Shown: positions 23,970 to 32,327, counted from the first letter of the stretch. The stretch is DNA of 64,000 nt from an uncultured Oscillospiraceae bacterium (GCA_934539585.1 CAKTCT010000010.1:13565-77564), one strand, 5' to 3'. Notes: a model not told the origin generated them from the sequence alone. Translations and numbers: made by a program.

Positions 23970-24635
23970 ATGAACCGTTCAGAACTGCTAAGCAAGGTCG
24001 ATCACACCCTTCTGGCCCCCCAGGCCACCTGGGCCCAGATCGAAGCCCTCTGCAAGGAAGCGGAGGAGTACCGCACCGCCTCCGTCTGCATCCCCCCCAG
24101 CTACGTGGCCCCGGTGCGGGAAGCCTTCCCGGAGCTTTGCATCTGCACCGTCATCGGCTTCCCCAACGGCTACAACACCACCGCCTGCAAGGTCATGGAG
24201 ACCAAGGACGCCATTGCCAACGGCGCCGACGAGGTGGACATGGTCATCAACATCGGCTGGGTCAAGGACGGCCGCTATGACGCGGTCCTGGACGAGATCC
24301 GCCAGCTGAAGGCCGCCGCCGGGGAGCATATCCTCAAGGTCATCATCGAAACCTGCCTCCTCACCGAGGAGGAAAAGATCAGGCTCTGCCAGATCGTCAG
24401 CCAGTCCGGCGCGGACTTCATCAAGACCTCCACCGGCTTCTCCAAGGCCGGTGCCACCGCCGAGGACGTCCGCCTGATGCGGGAGCAATCCGCTCCGGAG
24501 GTCAGGGTCAAGGCCGCCGGGGGCATCAGCAGCCTGGCCGACGCGGAGCTTTTCCTCTCCCTGGGAGCCGACCGCCTGGGAACCAGCCGTCTCATCCGCC
24601 TGGTCCGGGAAGAAAAGGAGAATAAAACATGCTGA
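23970..24635 (+). CDS. deoC: Deoxyribose-phosphate aldolase DeoC
   Basis: This 221-residue class I aldolase splits 2-deoxyribose 5-phosphate into acetaldehyde and glyceraldehyde 3-phosphate, in deoxynucleoside catabolism. It has NGADEVDMVINIG with the catalytic Asp, FIKTSTGFSKAGAT, and VRVKAAGGI with the Schiff-base Lys. The ATG at 23970 follows AAAAAGGAG and overlaps nothing; the in-frame upstream extension belongs to the GH123 gene. It overlaps udp by 7 bp, giving a deoC-udp-deoB salvage set inside the glycan operon. Confidence 0.95.
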   Translation: MNRSELLSKVDHTLLAPQATWAQIEALCKEAEEYRTASVCIPPSYVAPVREAFPELCICTVIGFPNGYNTTACKVMETKDAIANGADEVDMVINIGWVKDGRYDAVLDEIRQLKAAAGEHILKVIIETCLLTEEEKIRLCQIVSQSGADFIKTSTGFSKAGATAEDVRLMREQSAPEVRVKAAGGISSLADAELFLSLGADRLGTSRLIRLVREEKENKTC

Positions 24636-25402
24636 GCAATGAACTCATGTACCACCTGAACATCCGCCCCGGCGACGTGGGCCGCTACGTCCTCCTCCCC
24701 GGGGACCCCGGCCGCTGCGAGCAGATTGCCGCCTACCTGGACGACCCCAAGCTGGTGGCCTACAACCGGGAATACAAGACTTACACCGGCACCCTTCTGG
24801 GGCAGAAGGTCAGCGTCACCTCCACCGGCATCGGCGGACCCTCCACCGCCATCGCCGTGGAGGAGCTGGTCAAGTGCGGAGCGGACACCTTTATCCGGGT
24901 GGGCACCTGCGGCGGCATGAACGAGCACGTGGTCCCCGGCTCCCTGGTCATTGCCACCGGAGCCATCCGGGCCGAGGGCACCAGCCGGGAGTACCTCCCC
25001 ATTGAGTTCCCCGCCGTGGCCGACCACACCGTCACCTGCGCCCTGGAGGAGGCCGCCAAGAGCCTGGCTCTCCCCCATCACATCGGCGTGGTCCAGTGCA
25101 AGGACTCCTTCTACGGCCAGCACGAGCCCGACGCCCAGCCCGTTGCCGACGACCTCCACCGCCGGTGGAACGCCTGGATCAAGGGCGGCTGCCTGTCCTC
25201 GGAGATGGAGTCCTCCACTCTCTTTATCCTGGGGGCCTGCCGGGGCGTCCGCACCGGGACCGTCCTCCTGGTCTGCGCCAACAAGGACCGGGAGAAGCTG
25301 GGCTACCAGGACAAGGACTTCCATGACACCGCCCCCGCCATCCAGACCGCCATCGAGGCCATCCGCCGGATGATCCGCGCGGAGCAGGAGGCCCGGGCAT
25401 GA
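24629..25402 (+). CDS. udp: Uridine phosphorylase
   Basis: This 257-residue enzyme of the PNP/UDP family phosphorolyses uridine (and often deoxyuridine) to uracil and (deoxy)ribose 1-phosphate. It has YVLLPGDPGRCEQIA, VTSTGIGGPSTAIAVEEL, FIRVGTCGGMN and LSSEMESSTLF, the last being the ribose-binding block. It starts inside the deoC 3' end (7-bp overlap) with AAAGGAG upstream. The product passes to the phosphopentomutase (deoB) and DeoC from the same transcript. Confidence 0.92.
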   Translation: MLSNELMYHLNIRPGDVGRYVLLPGDPGRCEQIAAYLDDPKLVAYNREYKTYTGTLLGQKVSVTSTGIGGPSTAIAVEELVKCGADTFIRVGTCGGMNEHVVPGSLVIATGAIRAEGTSREYLPIEFPAVADHTVTCALEEAAKSLALPHHIGVVQCKDSFYGQHEPDAQPVADDLHRRWNAWIKGGCLSSEMESSTLFILGACRGVRTGTVLLVCANKDREKLGYQDKDFHDTAPAIQTAIEAIRRMIRAEQEARA

Positions 25403-26001
25403 CCGGAAAACTTTCGCCGCGCCGCCTGGCCTTTCTCCTGGGCGGCGTGGCCTTGCTTTCTCTGGCCGGAGCCTTCTATGCCACATCCGGCCTGGGCATG
25501 GACCCTTTATCCGTGCTGTACAGCGGCATTGCCGCCTTCACCCGCACCCGGCTGGGCACGGCGCTGTTTCTGACCAACGCCGCCTTTCTCCTGCTGCTGT
25601 TTTTCCTGGACCGGAAGCGCATCGGCCTGGGCACCCTGGCCATTGTGATCGTGGTGGGGCCCCTTCTGAACCTGCTGCTGCGGTTTTTCCCGGCTATTCC
25701 CGACTCCCTGGTCCTGCGGCTTCTTTTCTGCGGCCTGGGGATCGTCTCCGGCGGGTTCGGCATGGCCTTTTACCTCCACGCGGACCTGGGCTGCGGCCCC
25801 ACCGACGGCCTGATGCTCTGGATGCAGAGCCGCACGCCCCTGTCCCTCCGCTGGTTCAAGGTGGGCTTTGACATTCTCTGCGTCGTGGTCGGCGGCCTTC
25901 TGGGAGGGTCCTTGGGCGTGGGCACCGTTCTGTCCGCTCTCCTGTCCGGGCCGGCCATGTGCGCCGTTCTGAACCGCCTGGGCGGCCAATCGCAAACTTG
26001 A
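25399..26001 (+). CDS. YczE/YyaS-like integral membrane protein
   Basis: This 200-residue protein has about five hydrophobic helices (near 10-28, 53-69, 74-92, 104-127 and 153-180) and the conserved GLGMDPLSVL and DLGCGPTDGLML segments of the YczE/YitT-related family. The family's function is not established, and transport is often suggested. The ATG overlaps the udp stop by 4 bp, so it is translationally coupled. Being between udp and deoB, it may move a nucleoside or base, which is inference from position. Confidence 0.82.
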   Translation: MTGKLSPRRLAFLLGGVALLSLAGAFYATSGLGMDPLSVLYSGIAAFTRTRLGTALFLTNAAFLLLLFFLDRKRIGLGTLAIVIVVGPLLNLLLRFFPAIPDSLVLRLLFCGLGIVSGGFGMAFYLHADLGCGPTDGLMLWMQSRTPLSLRWFKVGFDILCVVVGGLLGGSLGVGTVLSALLSGPAMCAVLNRLGGQSQT

Positions 26002-26014
26002 AAGGAGCACTTCC

Positions 26015-27169
26015 ATGAAACGGGTCTTTCTCATTGTTCTGGACAGCTTCGGCATCGGCGAGCTGCCCGATGCGGCAAGCTACGGCGATGAAGGCAGCGA
26101 CACCCTGGGGGCCATCCGGCGGCACCCGGCCTTTTCCGCCCCCAATCTGGCCCGGTTGGGCCTTTTCCACATCGATGGCGTGGAGCCCCTTCCCGGCCAG
26201 AAATCGACGTTTTCCGGCTCTGTGGCCCGGATGAAAGAAGCTTCCTGCGGAAAGGACACCATCATCGGCCATTGGGAGATTGCCGGCCTGCGGTCGGACT
26301 CCCCCCTCCCCACCTACCCCGACGGCTTCCCGGAGGACTTCTGCCGGGAGTTTTCAAAGCGCACCGGCCGAGGGCTCCTCTGCAACCTGCCCTACTCCGG
26401 CACCGAGGTCATCCGGGACTACGGCCGCCGCCACATGGAGACCGGGGACCTGATCCTGTACACCTCGGCGGACAGCGTCTGCCAGATTGCCGCCCACGAA
26501 AGCGTGGTCCCGGTGGAGCAGCTTTACGGATACTGCGCCATTGCCCGGGAGATGCTGGGGGTGGGGCGGATCATCGCCCGTCCCTTCACCGGGGAGTACC
26601 CCTTCACCCGGACCCCCAACCGCCGGGACTTTTCCCTGACCCCTCCTGGGGAGACCCTTCTGGACGTTCTCTACGCTGCCGGGCTGGACACCCTGAGCGT
26701 GGGCAAAATCTGGGACATCTTCGCCGGACGGGGCATTAAACGGGAGTTTCACACTGTGGACAACGCCGACGGCATGGCCCGGACCGCCGTTCTGGCGAAA
26801 GAGGACTTCCGCGGCCTCTGCTTCGTGAACCTGGTGGACTTTGACATGAAGTACGGCCACCGCAACGACGTGGAGGGCTACGCCGCCGCCATGACCCGGT
26901 TCGACACCTGGCTTGCGGAGTTCCTGCCCTTGCTGAAGGAGGACGACCTGCTGTTGATCACCGCCGACCACGGCTGCGATCCCTCCACTCCCAGCACCGA
27001 CCACTCCCGGGAGCACACCCCTATGATCGCTTACGGGGCCCCCATCCGCTCCGGGGTGAACCTGGGCACCCGGAGCACCTTCGCCGACATCGGCAAGACC
27101 GTCCTGGACGCTTTCGGCGTGGAAAACGCCCTGTTCGGCGCCTCCTTCTGGAACGATATCCGGAAATAA
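26015..27169 (+). CDS. deoB: Phosphopentomutase DeoB
   Basis: This 384-residue manganese enzyme of the alkaline phosphatase superfamily interconverts (deoxy)ribose 1- and 5-phosphate. The start RVFLIVLDSFGIGELPDA, the metal/nucleophile block GKDTIIGHWE (Thr82 as predicted phospho-acceptor) and the C-terminal TADHGCDPSTPSTDHSREH are present. The second Thr common in this block (KDTxTGHWE) is Ile here, a mild oddity next to an intact nucleophile. AAAGGAG precedes the ATG. It is the last gene of the operon and is followed by a strong terminator. Confidence 0.95.
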   Translation: MKRVFLIVLDSFGIGELPDAASYGDEGSDTLGAIRRHPAFSAPNLARLGLFHIDGVEPLPGQKSTFSGSVARMKEASCGKDTIIGHWEIAGLRSDSPLPTYPDGFPEDFCREFSKRTGRGLLCNLPYSGTEVIRDYGRRHMETGDLILYTSADSVCQIAAHESVVPVEQLYGYCAIAREMLGVGRIIARPFTGEYPFTRTPNRRDFSLTPPGETLLDVLYAAGLDTLSVGKIWDIFAGRGIKREFHTVDNADGMARTAVLAKEDFRGLCFVNLVDFDMKYGHRNDVEGYAAAMTRFDTWLAEFLPLLKEDDLLLITADHGCDPSTPSTDHSREHTPMIAYGAPIRSGVNLGTRSTFADIGKTVLDAFGVENALFGASFWNDIRK

Positions 27170-27175
27170 CCGCAA

Positions 27176-27219
27176 AACCGCCTTCTGCTGTCCAATGCAG
27201 CAGAGGGCGGGTTCTTTTT
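27176..27219. terminator. Terminator between deoB and the convergent XRE gene
   Basis: The stem AACCGCCTTCTGCTG (27176-27190) pairs with 27198-27212 apart from minor irregularities, with a 7-nt loop and CTTTTTA after it on the plus strand. On the minus strand it is followed by GGTTTTGC, so it can serve both convergent transcripts. Confidence 0.85.
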
Positions 27220-27334
27220 ACATGGAGGCCGCCAGTTCGGCCTCCAACACGTCTGCGTACCGCTGGACCACTGGCCCCAGCGTCGCCAGCCAGTGCTTTA
27301 CATCCTCCCGGGCCTGCTTCAAACAGCCGCCCTG
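27218..27334 (-). other. In-frame 38-codon tail after the XRE gene's TGA stop
   Basis: Read on from the XRE gene in the same frame, the 117 bp after its TGA stay open until TAA (27218-27220), which sits right at the shared terminator. They encode an amphipathic stretch including KQAREDVKHWLATLGP and VVQRYADVLEAELAASM. This looks like a genuine protein C-terminus cut off by a nonsense change (TGG to TGA would restore it). No separate ribosome binding site is seen. Confidence 0.5.
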
Positions 27335-27871
27335 TCATTCCCGATCACACTCCCGGAAAAGCCACCACAAGAACACCAGAATCGCCGCTGCAGCCAGCAG
27401 CCCGCCGAAGACCCACAGAAGCGCCTGCAAGCGGTACTTCTCCACAAAGCCGGTAAAGGAATAGCCGACGCCTGTGGTGTACCATCTCTTTCCGTTATCG
27501 TCGATATAGGTCGCGGCCACATTGGACAGGATCATGGTGGACAGCACGGCCACCACCAGGAATCCCAGGGCCCCCAGGCCCCCGGTAATGGCCGCGGAGA
27601 TGAGCAGCCCCTTCCCCCAGCGCTTCTTTTCCGCTGGGGGAGCCGGGGCCGGGCCCGCCGGAGCCGGTTCCTCCGTTTCATCCTTCAGAAGGTAATCGGT
27701 GGACACGTCAAAAAGCCGGCTCAAATCCAGAATCCGCCCGGCGTCGGGGAGGGAATCCCCCAGCTCCCACTTGGACACGGCCTGGCGGGTGACGGCCAGC
27801 TTTTCCGCCAGCTGCTCCTGGGACAGGCCGGACGACCGGCGCAGCTTCTGCAATTTTTCTCCAAACGTCAT
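27335..27871 (-). CDS. XRE-family HTH regulator with membrane segments, possibly truncated
   Basis: This 178-residue protein has an N-terminal Cro/C1-type HTH (LRRSSGLSQEQLAEKLAVTRQAVSKWELGD, residues about 11-40), a Pro/Ala linker, and two membrane helices (about 90-115 and 147-168). Such membrane-tethered XRE proteins are common in Clostridia and often control nearby surface or stress genes. The pilus island lies immediately upstream on the same strand, with a terminator between. The frame continues for 38 codons after the TGA, so the gene may carry a recent nonsense mutation. Confidence 0.82.
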   Translation of the reverse strand: MTFGEKLQKLRRSSGLSQEQLAEKLAVTRQAVSKWELGDSLPDAGRILDLSRLFDVSTDYLLKDETEEPAPAGPAPAPPAEKKRWGKGLLISAAITGGLGALGFLVVAVLSTMILSNVAATYIDDNGKRWYTTGVGYSFTGFVEKYRLQALLWVFGGLLAAAAILVFLWWLFRECDRE

Positions 27872-27895
27872 AAAAGCACCTCCGTTACTGCCTTT

Positions 27896-27924
27896 ATTCT
27901 ACCACAAAACCCGGTTGCGTTCCA
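27896..27924 (-). promoter_or_regulatory. Candidate promoter of the XRE gene
   Basis: On the minus strand TGGAAC (27919-27924) and TAGAAT (27896-27901) are 17 bp apart, 24 bp upstream of the ATG. The -35 hexamer equals that of the AraC gene at 2815-3618. Confidence 0.45.
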
Positions 27925-27978
27925 CCAATCCGGTCTGGAAGGTGCGCAACCGAGGGTTGCAGGGGCGGTTTTGGGAAC

Positions 27979-28009
27979 AAAAAGACAGCGGGCGGTTTCC
28001 CGTCTGCTG
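27979..28009 (-). terminator. Probable terminator of the pilus operon
   Basis: On the minus strand an imperfect hairpin (CAGC and GGG pairing with CCC and GCTG around an internal loop) is followed by CTTTTTG, 26 bp after the last sortase stop. The pairing is irregular, so its strength is uncertain. Confidence 0.45.
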
Positions 28010-28035
28010 AAAGTGCTTGCTTTTGCATTCCCGGT

Positions 28036-28656
28036 TCAGGAGAGACCGGCATCGGTCCCGACGCACCGCACTGTGATCCGGGACTGGCCGTCCAGGGTGC
28101 AGGTGAAAAGGGTCAGGTCCCAGTCCCCGGAGGTCATTTCCTCCACGGCGTCGGCGGGGAGGGTCTCCAGCTCCATTACGGTGTAGGAAAAGGTGCTGCC
28201 CTCCATGTCCGTGAAGGTCACAGGGTCCCCGGGGGAGAGATTCGCCAGCTTGCCGAAGTGGCTGCGGTAGTTATGCCCGGCGACCACCAGGTCCCCCTGG
28301 TAGGCCGAACCGGCGTACCGGCAAGGAGAAACTTTCAGGGCGGGATAGCTCCACTGGCTTTGGACCGGCAGCGTCAGGGAAAGGCTGGGAAGCTCCAGAA
28401 CGCCGATGTAGCGCTCCCCGTCCAGCTCCGTCTCGGGCATGTCCACCTCCGGGGCCAGGAGGTAGTCGGGGACGGTGTCCTCCCCGGCCTGCTCCAGAGC
28501 GGCGGTGCGGGAAATAGCGCTTTGCAGCTCCTTGGCGGCGTTTTTGGCGGAGGAGCCCGCCGCTGCGTCGGCCCAGAGGTTATACCCGGTAAGGCAAAGG
28601 GCCGCCGCCAGAAGCAGCAGCCCTACTGTGGTAAAAACTTTTCCGCCCTTACTCAT
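28036..28656 (-). CDS. Sortase (second sortase of the pilus island)
   Basis: This 206-residue membrane-anchored transpeptidase has an N-terminal helix (about 8-28). The catalytic triad is visible as VVAGHNYRSHFG (His), LTLFTCTLDG (Cys) and SRITVRC (Arg). It lacks the lid and C-terminal helix of pilin-polymerising class C enzymes and looks closest to class D or a housekeeping-type sortase. It overlaps the second pilin gene by 8 bp, so it may specifically process or anchor that protein or the finished pilus base. Confidence 0.85.
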   Translation of the reverse strand: MSKGGKVFTTVGLLLLAAALCLTGYNLWADAAAGSSAKNAAKELQSAISRTAALEQAGEDTVPDYLLAPEVDMPETELDGERYIGVLELPSLSLTLPVQSQWSYPALKVSPCRYAGSAYQGDLVVAGHNYRSHFGKLANLSPGDPVTFTDMEGSTFSYTVMELETLPADAVEEMTSGDWDLTLFTCTLDGQSRITVRCVGTDAGLS

Positions 28657-29890
28657 GGCGGCTCCTCTTTCGGGACAGAACGCCCAGGATCAGGCACACC
28701 AGTCCCGCGGCGGCCAGAAGGGGCACCGGCCACCAGAGCTGGCCGGTCTGGGGCAGGCCGGGGGTGGTCTCCCGGTGGTTGGTGATGAGGAAGGTATCGC
28801 CCTGGTGGGTCATGGACGTGGTGTAGCCGGGGACGGCCGTCTCCCGGACGGTCCACTGAATCTCCCCGCCGTCTTTATCGTACCGGGGCAGATCGGTCCA
28901 GGCGTACTGCCAGTCGTTGGCGTCGTTGAGGGTGACGGTCTCATAATCCGCGCCGTTCTGGAGCAGCGTAACCTGGATGCCGTCGGGGCGCTTGCTCTCG
29001 CTGCCCTTGTCGTCCCAGACCTTCCGGACCCGGCAGGCCGTGACGTCCCCTGTGGGAGTATGCCCCGGGAAGTAGGTGTTGGTCAGGATAAAGACCCCGT
29101 CCTCCTCCCGGACCAGGACCGTATAGTCGGGAATCTCCTTTTCGGCCACGGTCCAGGTGATGGCCGCGCCGTTTTCAGAGGCCGGGAGCTTATACCAGGT
29201 GTGCCGCCAGCTGTTGGCCCGGCTCAGGGTCACGGTGTCGTAGACCTGGCCGTTTTTCAGCAGCTGAACGGTGATCTCCGCCGGGCGGAGGGATTCCTCG
29301 TCCCCTTTCCAGACCTTGACGGCCCGGATCCGGACGGTTTTGTCCTTGGGCGGAACGTCCACCCGGGTGTGCTTGGGGGCGGCGGTGACGTCGTAGACCC
29401 AATGGTCCGTTTCCTGGTCCAGGTTGGGGAGGGAGATCAGGAAGGGCTCGGTGCGCTCCAGGTAATCCCCGCCGTCGAAAAGGCGGCCCACGGCCAGGTA
29501 AAGGCCGGGCTTCAGGTCCGCAAAGGTCAGGAGGCCGTCCTCCCCGATCTTCCCGCTGGCCAGAGGGGTCAGGCCGTCCCGGTAGACGTAGGTGGTCAGG
29601 GTCTCGGCCAGGCTTTTCCACTCCTCGGCGGAAAGGCCGTTGACCTGGACGGGATAGGCGGCGAAGTCCCCGGTCAGGGTGAACTCGGCGTACTCGTTGA
29701 CGTCGGCCACGTCGTAGAGGTCAAAGCCCACGCCGGGGACCGGCTGGCCGTCGTCGGTGTAGTTCAGGGTGAGGCTGACCTTCCGGCTCAGGTCGATGGC
29801 AGTGGCCGCCGCGGCGTAGTCCGGGAAAAGGGTGAAAACCAAAACCAGACACGCCAGCAGGGCGACGATACGGTTATTCTGTTTTCTCAT
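28649..29890 (-). CDS. LPXTG-anchored pilin with Cna-B domains, probable base or minor pilin
   Basis: This 413-residue secreted protein has a signal peptide ending near AAAA (about 22-30), an N-terminal SpaA-like domain, and two Cna-B-type repeats (each with a VxKVWxGD/DD start and NTYF or TNHR end). The sorting signal LPQTG, a hydrophobic segment and RKRSRHE complete it. The ATG at 29890 lies 8 bases after GGAGG; the ATG at 29896 is too close. Gene order suggests a minor pilin linking the fibre to the wall. Confidence 0.88.
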   Translation of the reverse strand: MRKQNNRIVALLACLVLVFTLFPDYAAAATAIDLSRKVSLTLNYTDDGQPVPGVGFDLYDVADVNEYAEFTLTGDFAAYPVQVNGLSAEEWKSLAETLTTYVYRDGLTPLASGKIGEDGLLTFADLKPGLYLAVGRLFDGGDYLERTEPFLISLPNLDQETDHWVYDVTAAPKHTRVDVPPKDKTVRIRAVKVWKGDEESLRPAEITVQLLKNGQVYDTVTLSRANSWRHTWYKLPASENGAAITWTVAEKEIPDYTVLVREEDGVFILTNTYFPGHTPTGDVTACRVRKVWDDKGSESKRPDGIQVTLLQNGADYETVTLNDANDWQYAWTDLPRYDKDGGEIQWTVRETAVPGYTTSMTHQGDTFLITNHRETTPGLPQTGQLWWPVPLLAAAGLVCLILGVLSRKRSRHE

Positions 29891-30719
29891 GTTCATTACC
29901 TCCGGTTGGCCGTTTTTTGCGGCCCGGAATCAATAGCAAAAGCAGCAGCGCCAGCAGCATGGGGATGGCCAGAACCGGGGCCACCAGCAGCGGCTCGATC
30001 TGAATGGCGTCAGAGGTGACGCGGATGGCCTCCGACTGGTTGGCCACCCGGTGCCCGCGGACCAGGAGCCGGTGGGAGTTGACGCCGTAGGGGGTGCAGG
30101 TGACTAAGGTGCAGAGGTCCTTCCCCTCCTCGATGGAAAGGGCGGAGACGTCGTCGGGCTCCACGATGAGAATCTGGTCCACCTCATAGGTCAGGACCTC
30201 GTCCAGGGTGCGGATGACGAAGGCGTCCCCCTCCACCAGCTGGTCCAGGTTGGTGAACAGCTTGGCGCTGGGGAGTCCCCGGTGGCCGGAAAGGACGCAG
30301 TGGGTGCTCTCGCCGCCTACGGGAAGGCTGGACCAGTCCAGGTGGCCCACGGCGATCTGGAGGACGTCCTCCTCGGTGCCGTGGTAGATGGGAAGGGAGA
30401 GCTTGATGGTGGGAATCTCGATATAGCCCATGATCCCGCCGCCGTCCACGTTTAAAAGGCTGTCGTACCGGGCCTTCTGATCATCGGTGAGGTAGTAGCC
30501 GCTGGAGCGGTCCAGAAGGGTGCGGTTGTACTCCCGGGCGGCGTCCAGAAGGGCGTCATAGCGGCCCTGGTCCAGCTGCCGGACCTCCTGGTCATAGGCC
30601 GCCACCGCCTTGGAGGCGTGGAGGGAGTTCCAGTAATCGCTTACCGTGGGGTACAGCAGCAAGGACAGTCCTGCAAGAAACGCCGCGGCCAGCAGCAGGT
30701 TGACAATCCGGTTTTTCAT
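29874..30719 (-). CDS. Class C sortase (pilin polymerase)
   Basis: This 281-residue sortase has helices at both ends (about 6-25 and 243-266), as in class C enzymes. Catalytic motifs are CVLSGHRGLPSAKLF (His), CTLVTCTPYGVNSHRLLVRG (Cys and Arg) and the YHGTEEDVLQIAVGHLDWSSLP region. The class C lid DxY/W could fall near the SSGYYLTDDQ segment. It joins pilin subunits through LPXTG-lysine isopeptide bonds. It lies right after the major pilin gene and overlaps the next pilin gene by 17 bp. Confidence 0.9.
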   Translation of the reverse strand: MKNRIVNLLLAAAFLAGLSLLLYPTVSDYWNSLHASKAVAAYDQEVRQLDQGRYDALLDAAREYNRTLLDRSSGYYLTDDQKARYDSLLNVDGGGIMGYIEIPTIKLSLPIYHGTEEDVLQIAVGHLDWSSLPVGGESTHCVLSGHRGLPSAKLFTNLDQLVEGDAFVIRTLDEVLTYEVDQILIVEPDDVSALSIEEGKDLCTLVTCTPYGVNSHRLLVRGHRVANQSEAIRVTSDAIQIEPLLVAPVLAIPMLLALLLLLLIPGRKKRPTGGNEHEKTE

Positions 30720-30741
30720 GCAGCATTCTCCTTGCTGCTGC

Positions 30742-30768
30742 GGGGCGGAAGGCCGTACCCTCCGCCCC
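30742..30768 (-). other. Intercistronic hairpin after the major pilin gene
   Basis: An 8-bp perfect stem (GGGGCGGA/TCCGCCCC, 30742-30749 with 30761-30768) with an 11-nt loop lies 14 bp after the pilin stop and has no T run. It is placed to stabilise the pilin mRNA 3' end or to reduce read-through into the sortase. Confidence 0.6.
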
Positions 30769-30782
30769 TGGCAGCGTGTCGA

Positions 30783-32327
30783 TTATTTGGAGCGGCTCAT
30801 GCGCTTCTTGGTGACGAACAGCACGCCGGCCACCACGACCAGCAGGCCGCCCACCACGTAGAAGATGGTGGTGCCGATGCCGCCGGTGGAGGGCAGGGTG
30901 GAGCCCGCATTGTTGACGACGTCGGTGGTGAGATTGGTGGACGCTTCGCCGTCGTTGACTTTTACAGTGACCGCTGTCACTTGCGCGCCGCTTTCACTGT
31001 ACGTGGCGCTGATTACAAACTTGACGGGGGCCTTCAGGAGGTTGAAGCCTGCGGGGGCTTTGGTCTCGTAGAGGTAGTATTCCACGCCGTCGTCGAGGTC
31101 CTTGATGGTGGGGTTGCCGGCGTCGATGACATAGGTTACGTTGGCTTCGCCGGATTTGGCGACACGGTATACGCCTTCGGACTCTTTGACCAGGCCGATG
31201 AGGTCGGTGGTCACAGCGGGGATGCCTTCGTCATTGCAGTTCAGGTCGGAAACCTTGAGAGCGCCGTTCTTGGAGAGGACGAATTTGGCGCCGGTCAGGG
31301 AGTTCTTATTTCCATCGACCTTGTTGATGCTCATTTTGAAGGTCCAGACGTAGGTGTTGCTGGGAGGAGTGGTGCCTTTGTCGCTGGAATCGTTGGGGTT
31401 GTTGCTGTATTCCAGGTGAGCGGCGTTGTTTTCTTTGCCGTCGTCATAGACTTCCGCGTTTTCGTTGAGGACGCCGGAGTAGTAGGTGTAGAGCTCGTTG
31501 CCCGCCTGCATCTTGCCGTCTTTAATCGCATTGAGAATGTCAATGTTGACAGAGAAGGTGTTGCCGGTGGCGGTGACGGTGTAGTACTTTTCTTCCAGGA
31601 CGGTGGTGTCGTTGACCTTGATGGTCACAGTGGATTTGTCACTCACGTTGGAGGTCAGGCCAGCGGACATGGTATCGCTGATGGTATACGTATAGCTGGT
31701 GTAGTTGGTGGTATCGGGAACGGTGGAAACGGTGCGGAATTCGACGGTGTCGCCGATCTGCTTGCCGGTGGCGTTGCCCCAGGTCTGGCCTTCCTTAACC
31801 TGCTTATCCAGGGTGGGCTTGTTGCCCTTGGGGGAAGCGGTGACATTGCCGACGACTTCCATGATGTAGGCGGTATAGAAATCGTCTGCATTGTCCAGGG
31901 TGTTGTCTTTGTCCTTTACCAGGTAGTAACCGGCTGCCAGGCCGCTGATGGTGTATTTGCCGTCAGCAAAGGTGCTGTCCGTATGATCCTTGAGGTAAGG
32001 AGCCACTTTTTTGGCAAAATCATTGACAAGGTCTTCCAAAGTCAGGGTAGCTGCGACTTGCTCCGCAGTCTGGTCGCCAAACACTTTATCTGCTTTGATT
32101 CTTGCAGAATCCACACCAGTGCCCCAGACGATATTGGACAGGACTTTGGTGTTGTCTTTCTCAAACAGGTCTCCGGCGAAAATCTGGTAGGCCTCATAGG
32201 TGTGGCCGGCAGTTGCATTGTTGATGGTGATGGAGTAAGTTTCTCCCGCCGCGAAAACGGTGGTGCCAAGCGCGAAGGTCATGATCAGCGCAAGAGCGGT
32301 TGCGAGGAATTTTCTTACGGTTTTCAT
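30783..32327 (-). CDS. Major pilin, isopeptide-forming SpaA-type, LPXTG anchored
   Basis: This 514-residue protein has a signal peptide ending TTVFA (about residue 26), an N-terminal domain with AGHTYEAYQIFAGD, and a central TLDKQVKEGQTWGNA segment with the Lys pattern of isopeptide and polymerisation sites. A middle domain and a Cna-B-like C-terminal domain (KVDGNKNSLTGAKFVLSKNG, ending in an ETKAPAGF E-box) follow, then LPSTG, a membrane helix and KKRMSRSK. It resembles backbone pilins of Gram-positive pili. The base composition is somewhat lower in GC than its flanks, possibly reflecting antigenic divergence or transfer. Confidence 0.9.
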   Translation of the reverse strand: MKTVRKFLATALALIMTFALGTTVFAAGETYSITINNATAGHTYEAYQIFAGDLFEKDNTKVLSNIVWGTGVDSARIKADKVFGDQTAEQVAATLTLEDLVNDFAKKVAPYLKDHTDSTFADGKYTISGLAAGYYLVKDKDNTLDNADDFYTAYIMEVVGNVTASPKGNKPTLDKQVKEGQTWGNATGKQIGDTVEFRTVSTVPDTTNYTSYTYTISDTMSAGLTSNVSDKSTVTIKVNDTTVLEEKYYTVTATGNTFSVNIDILNAIKDGKMQAGNELYTYYSGVLNENAEVYDDGKENNAAHLEYSNNPNDSSDKGTTPPSNTYVWTFKMSINKVDGNKNSLTGAKFVLSKNGALKVSDLNCNDEGIPAVTTDLIGLVKESEGVYRVAKSGEANVTYVIDAGNPTIKDLDDGVEYYLYETKAPAGFNLLKAPVKFVISATYSESGAQVTAVTVKVNDGEASTNLTTDVVNNAGSTLPSTGGIGTTIFYVVGGLLVVVAGVLFVTKKRMSRSK

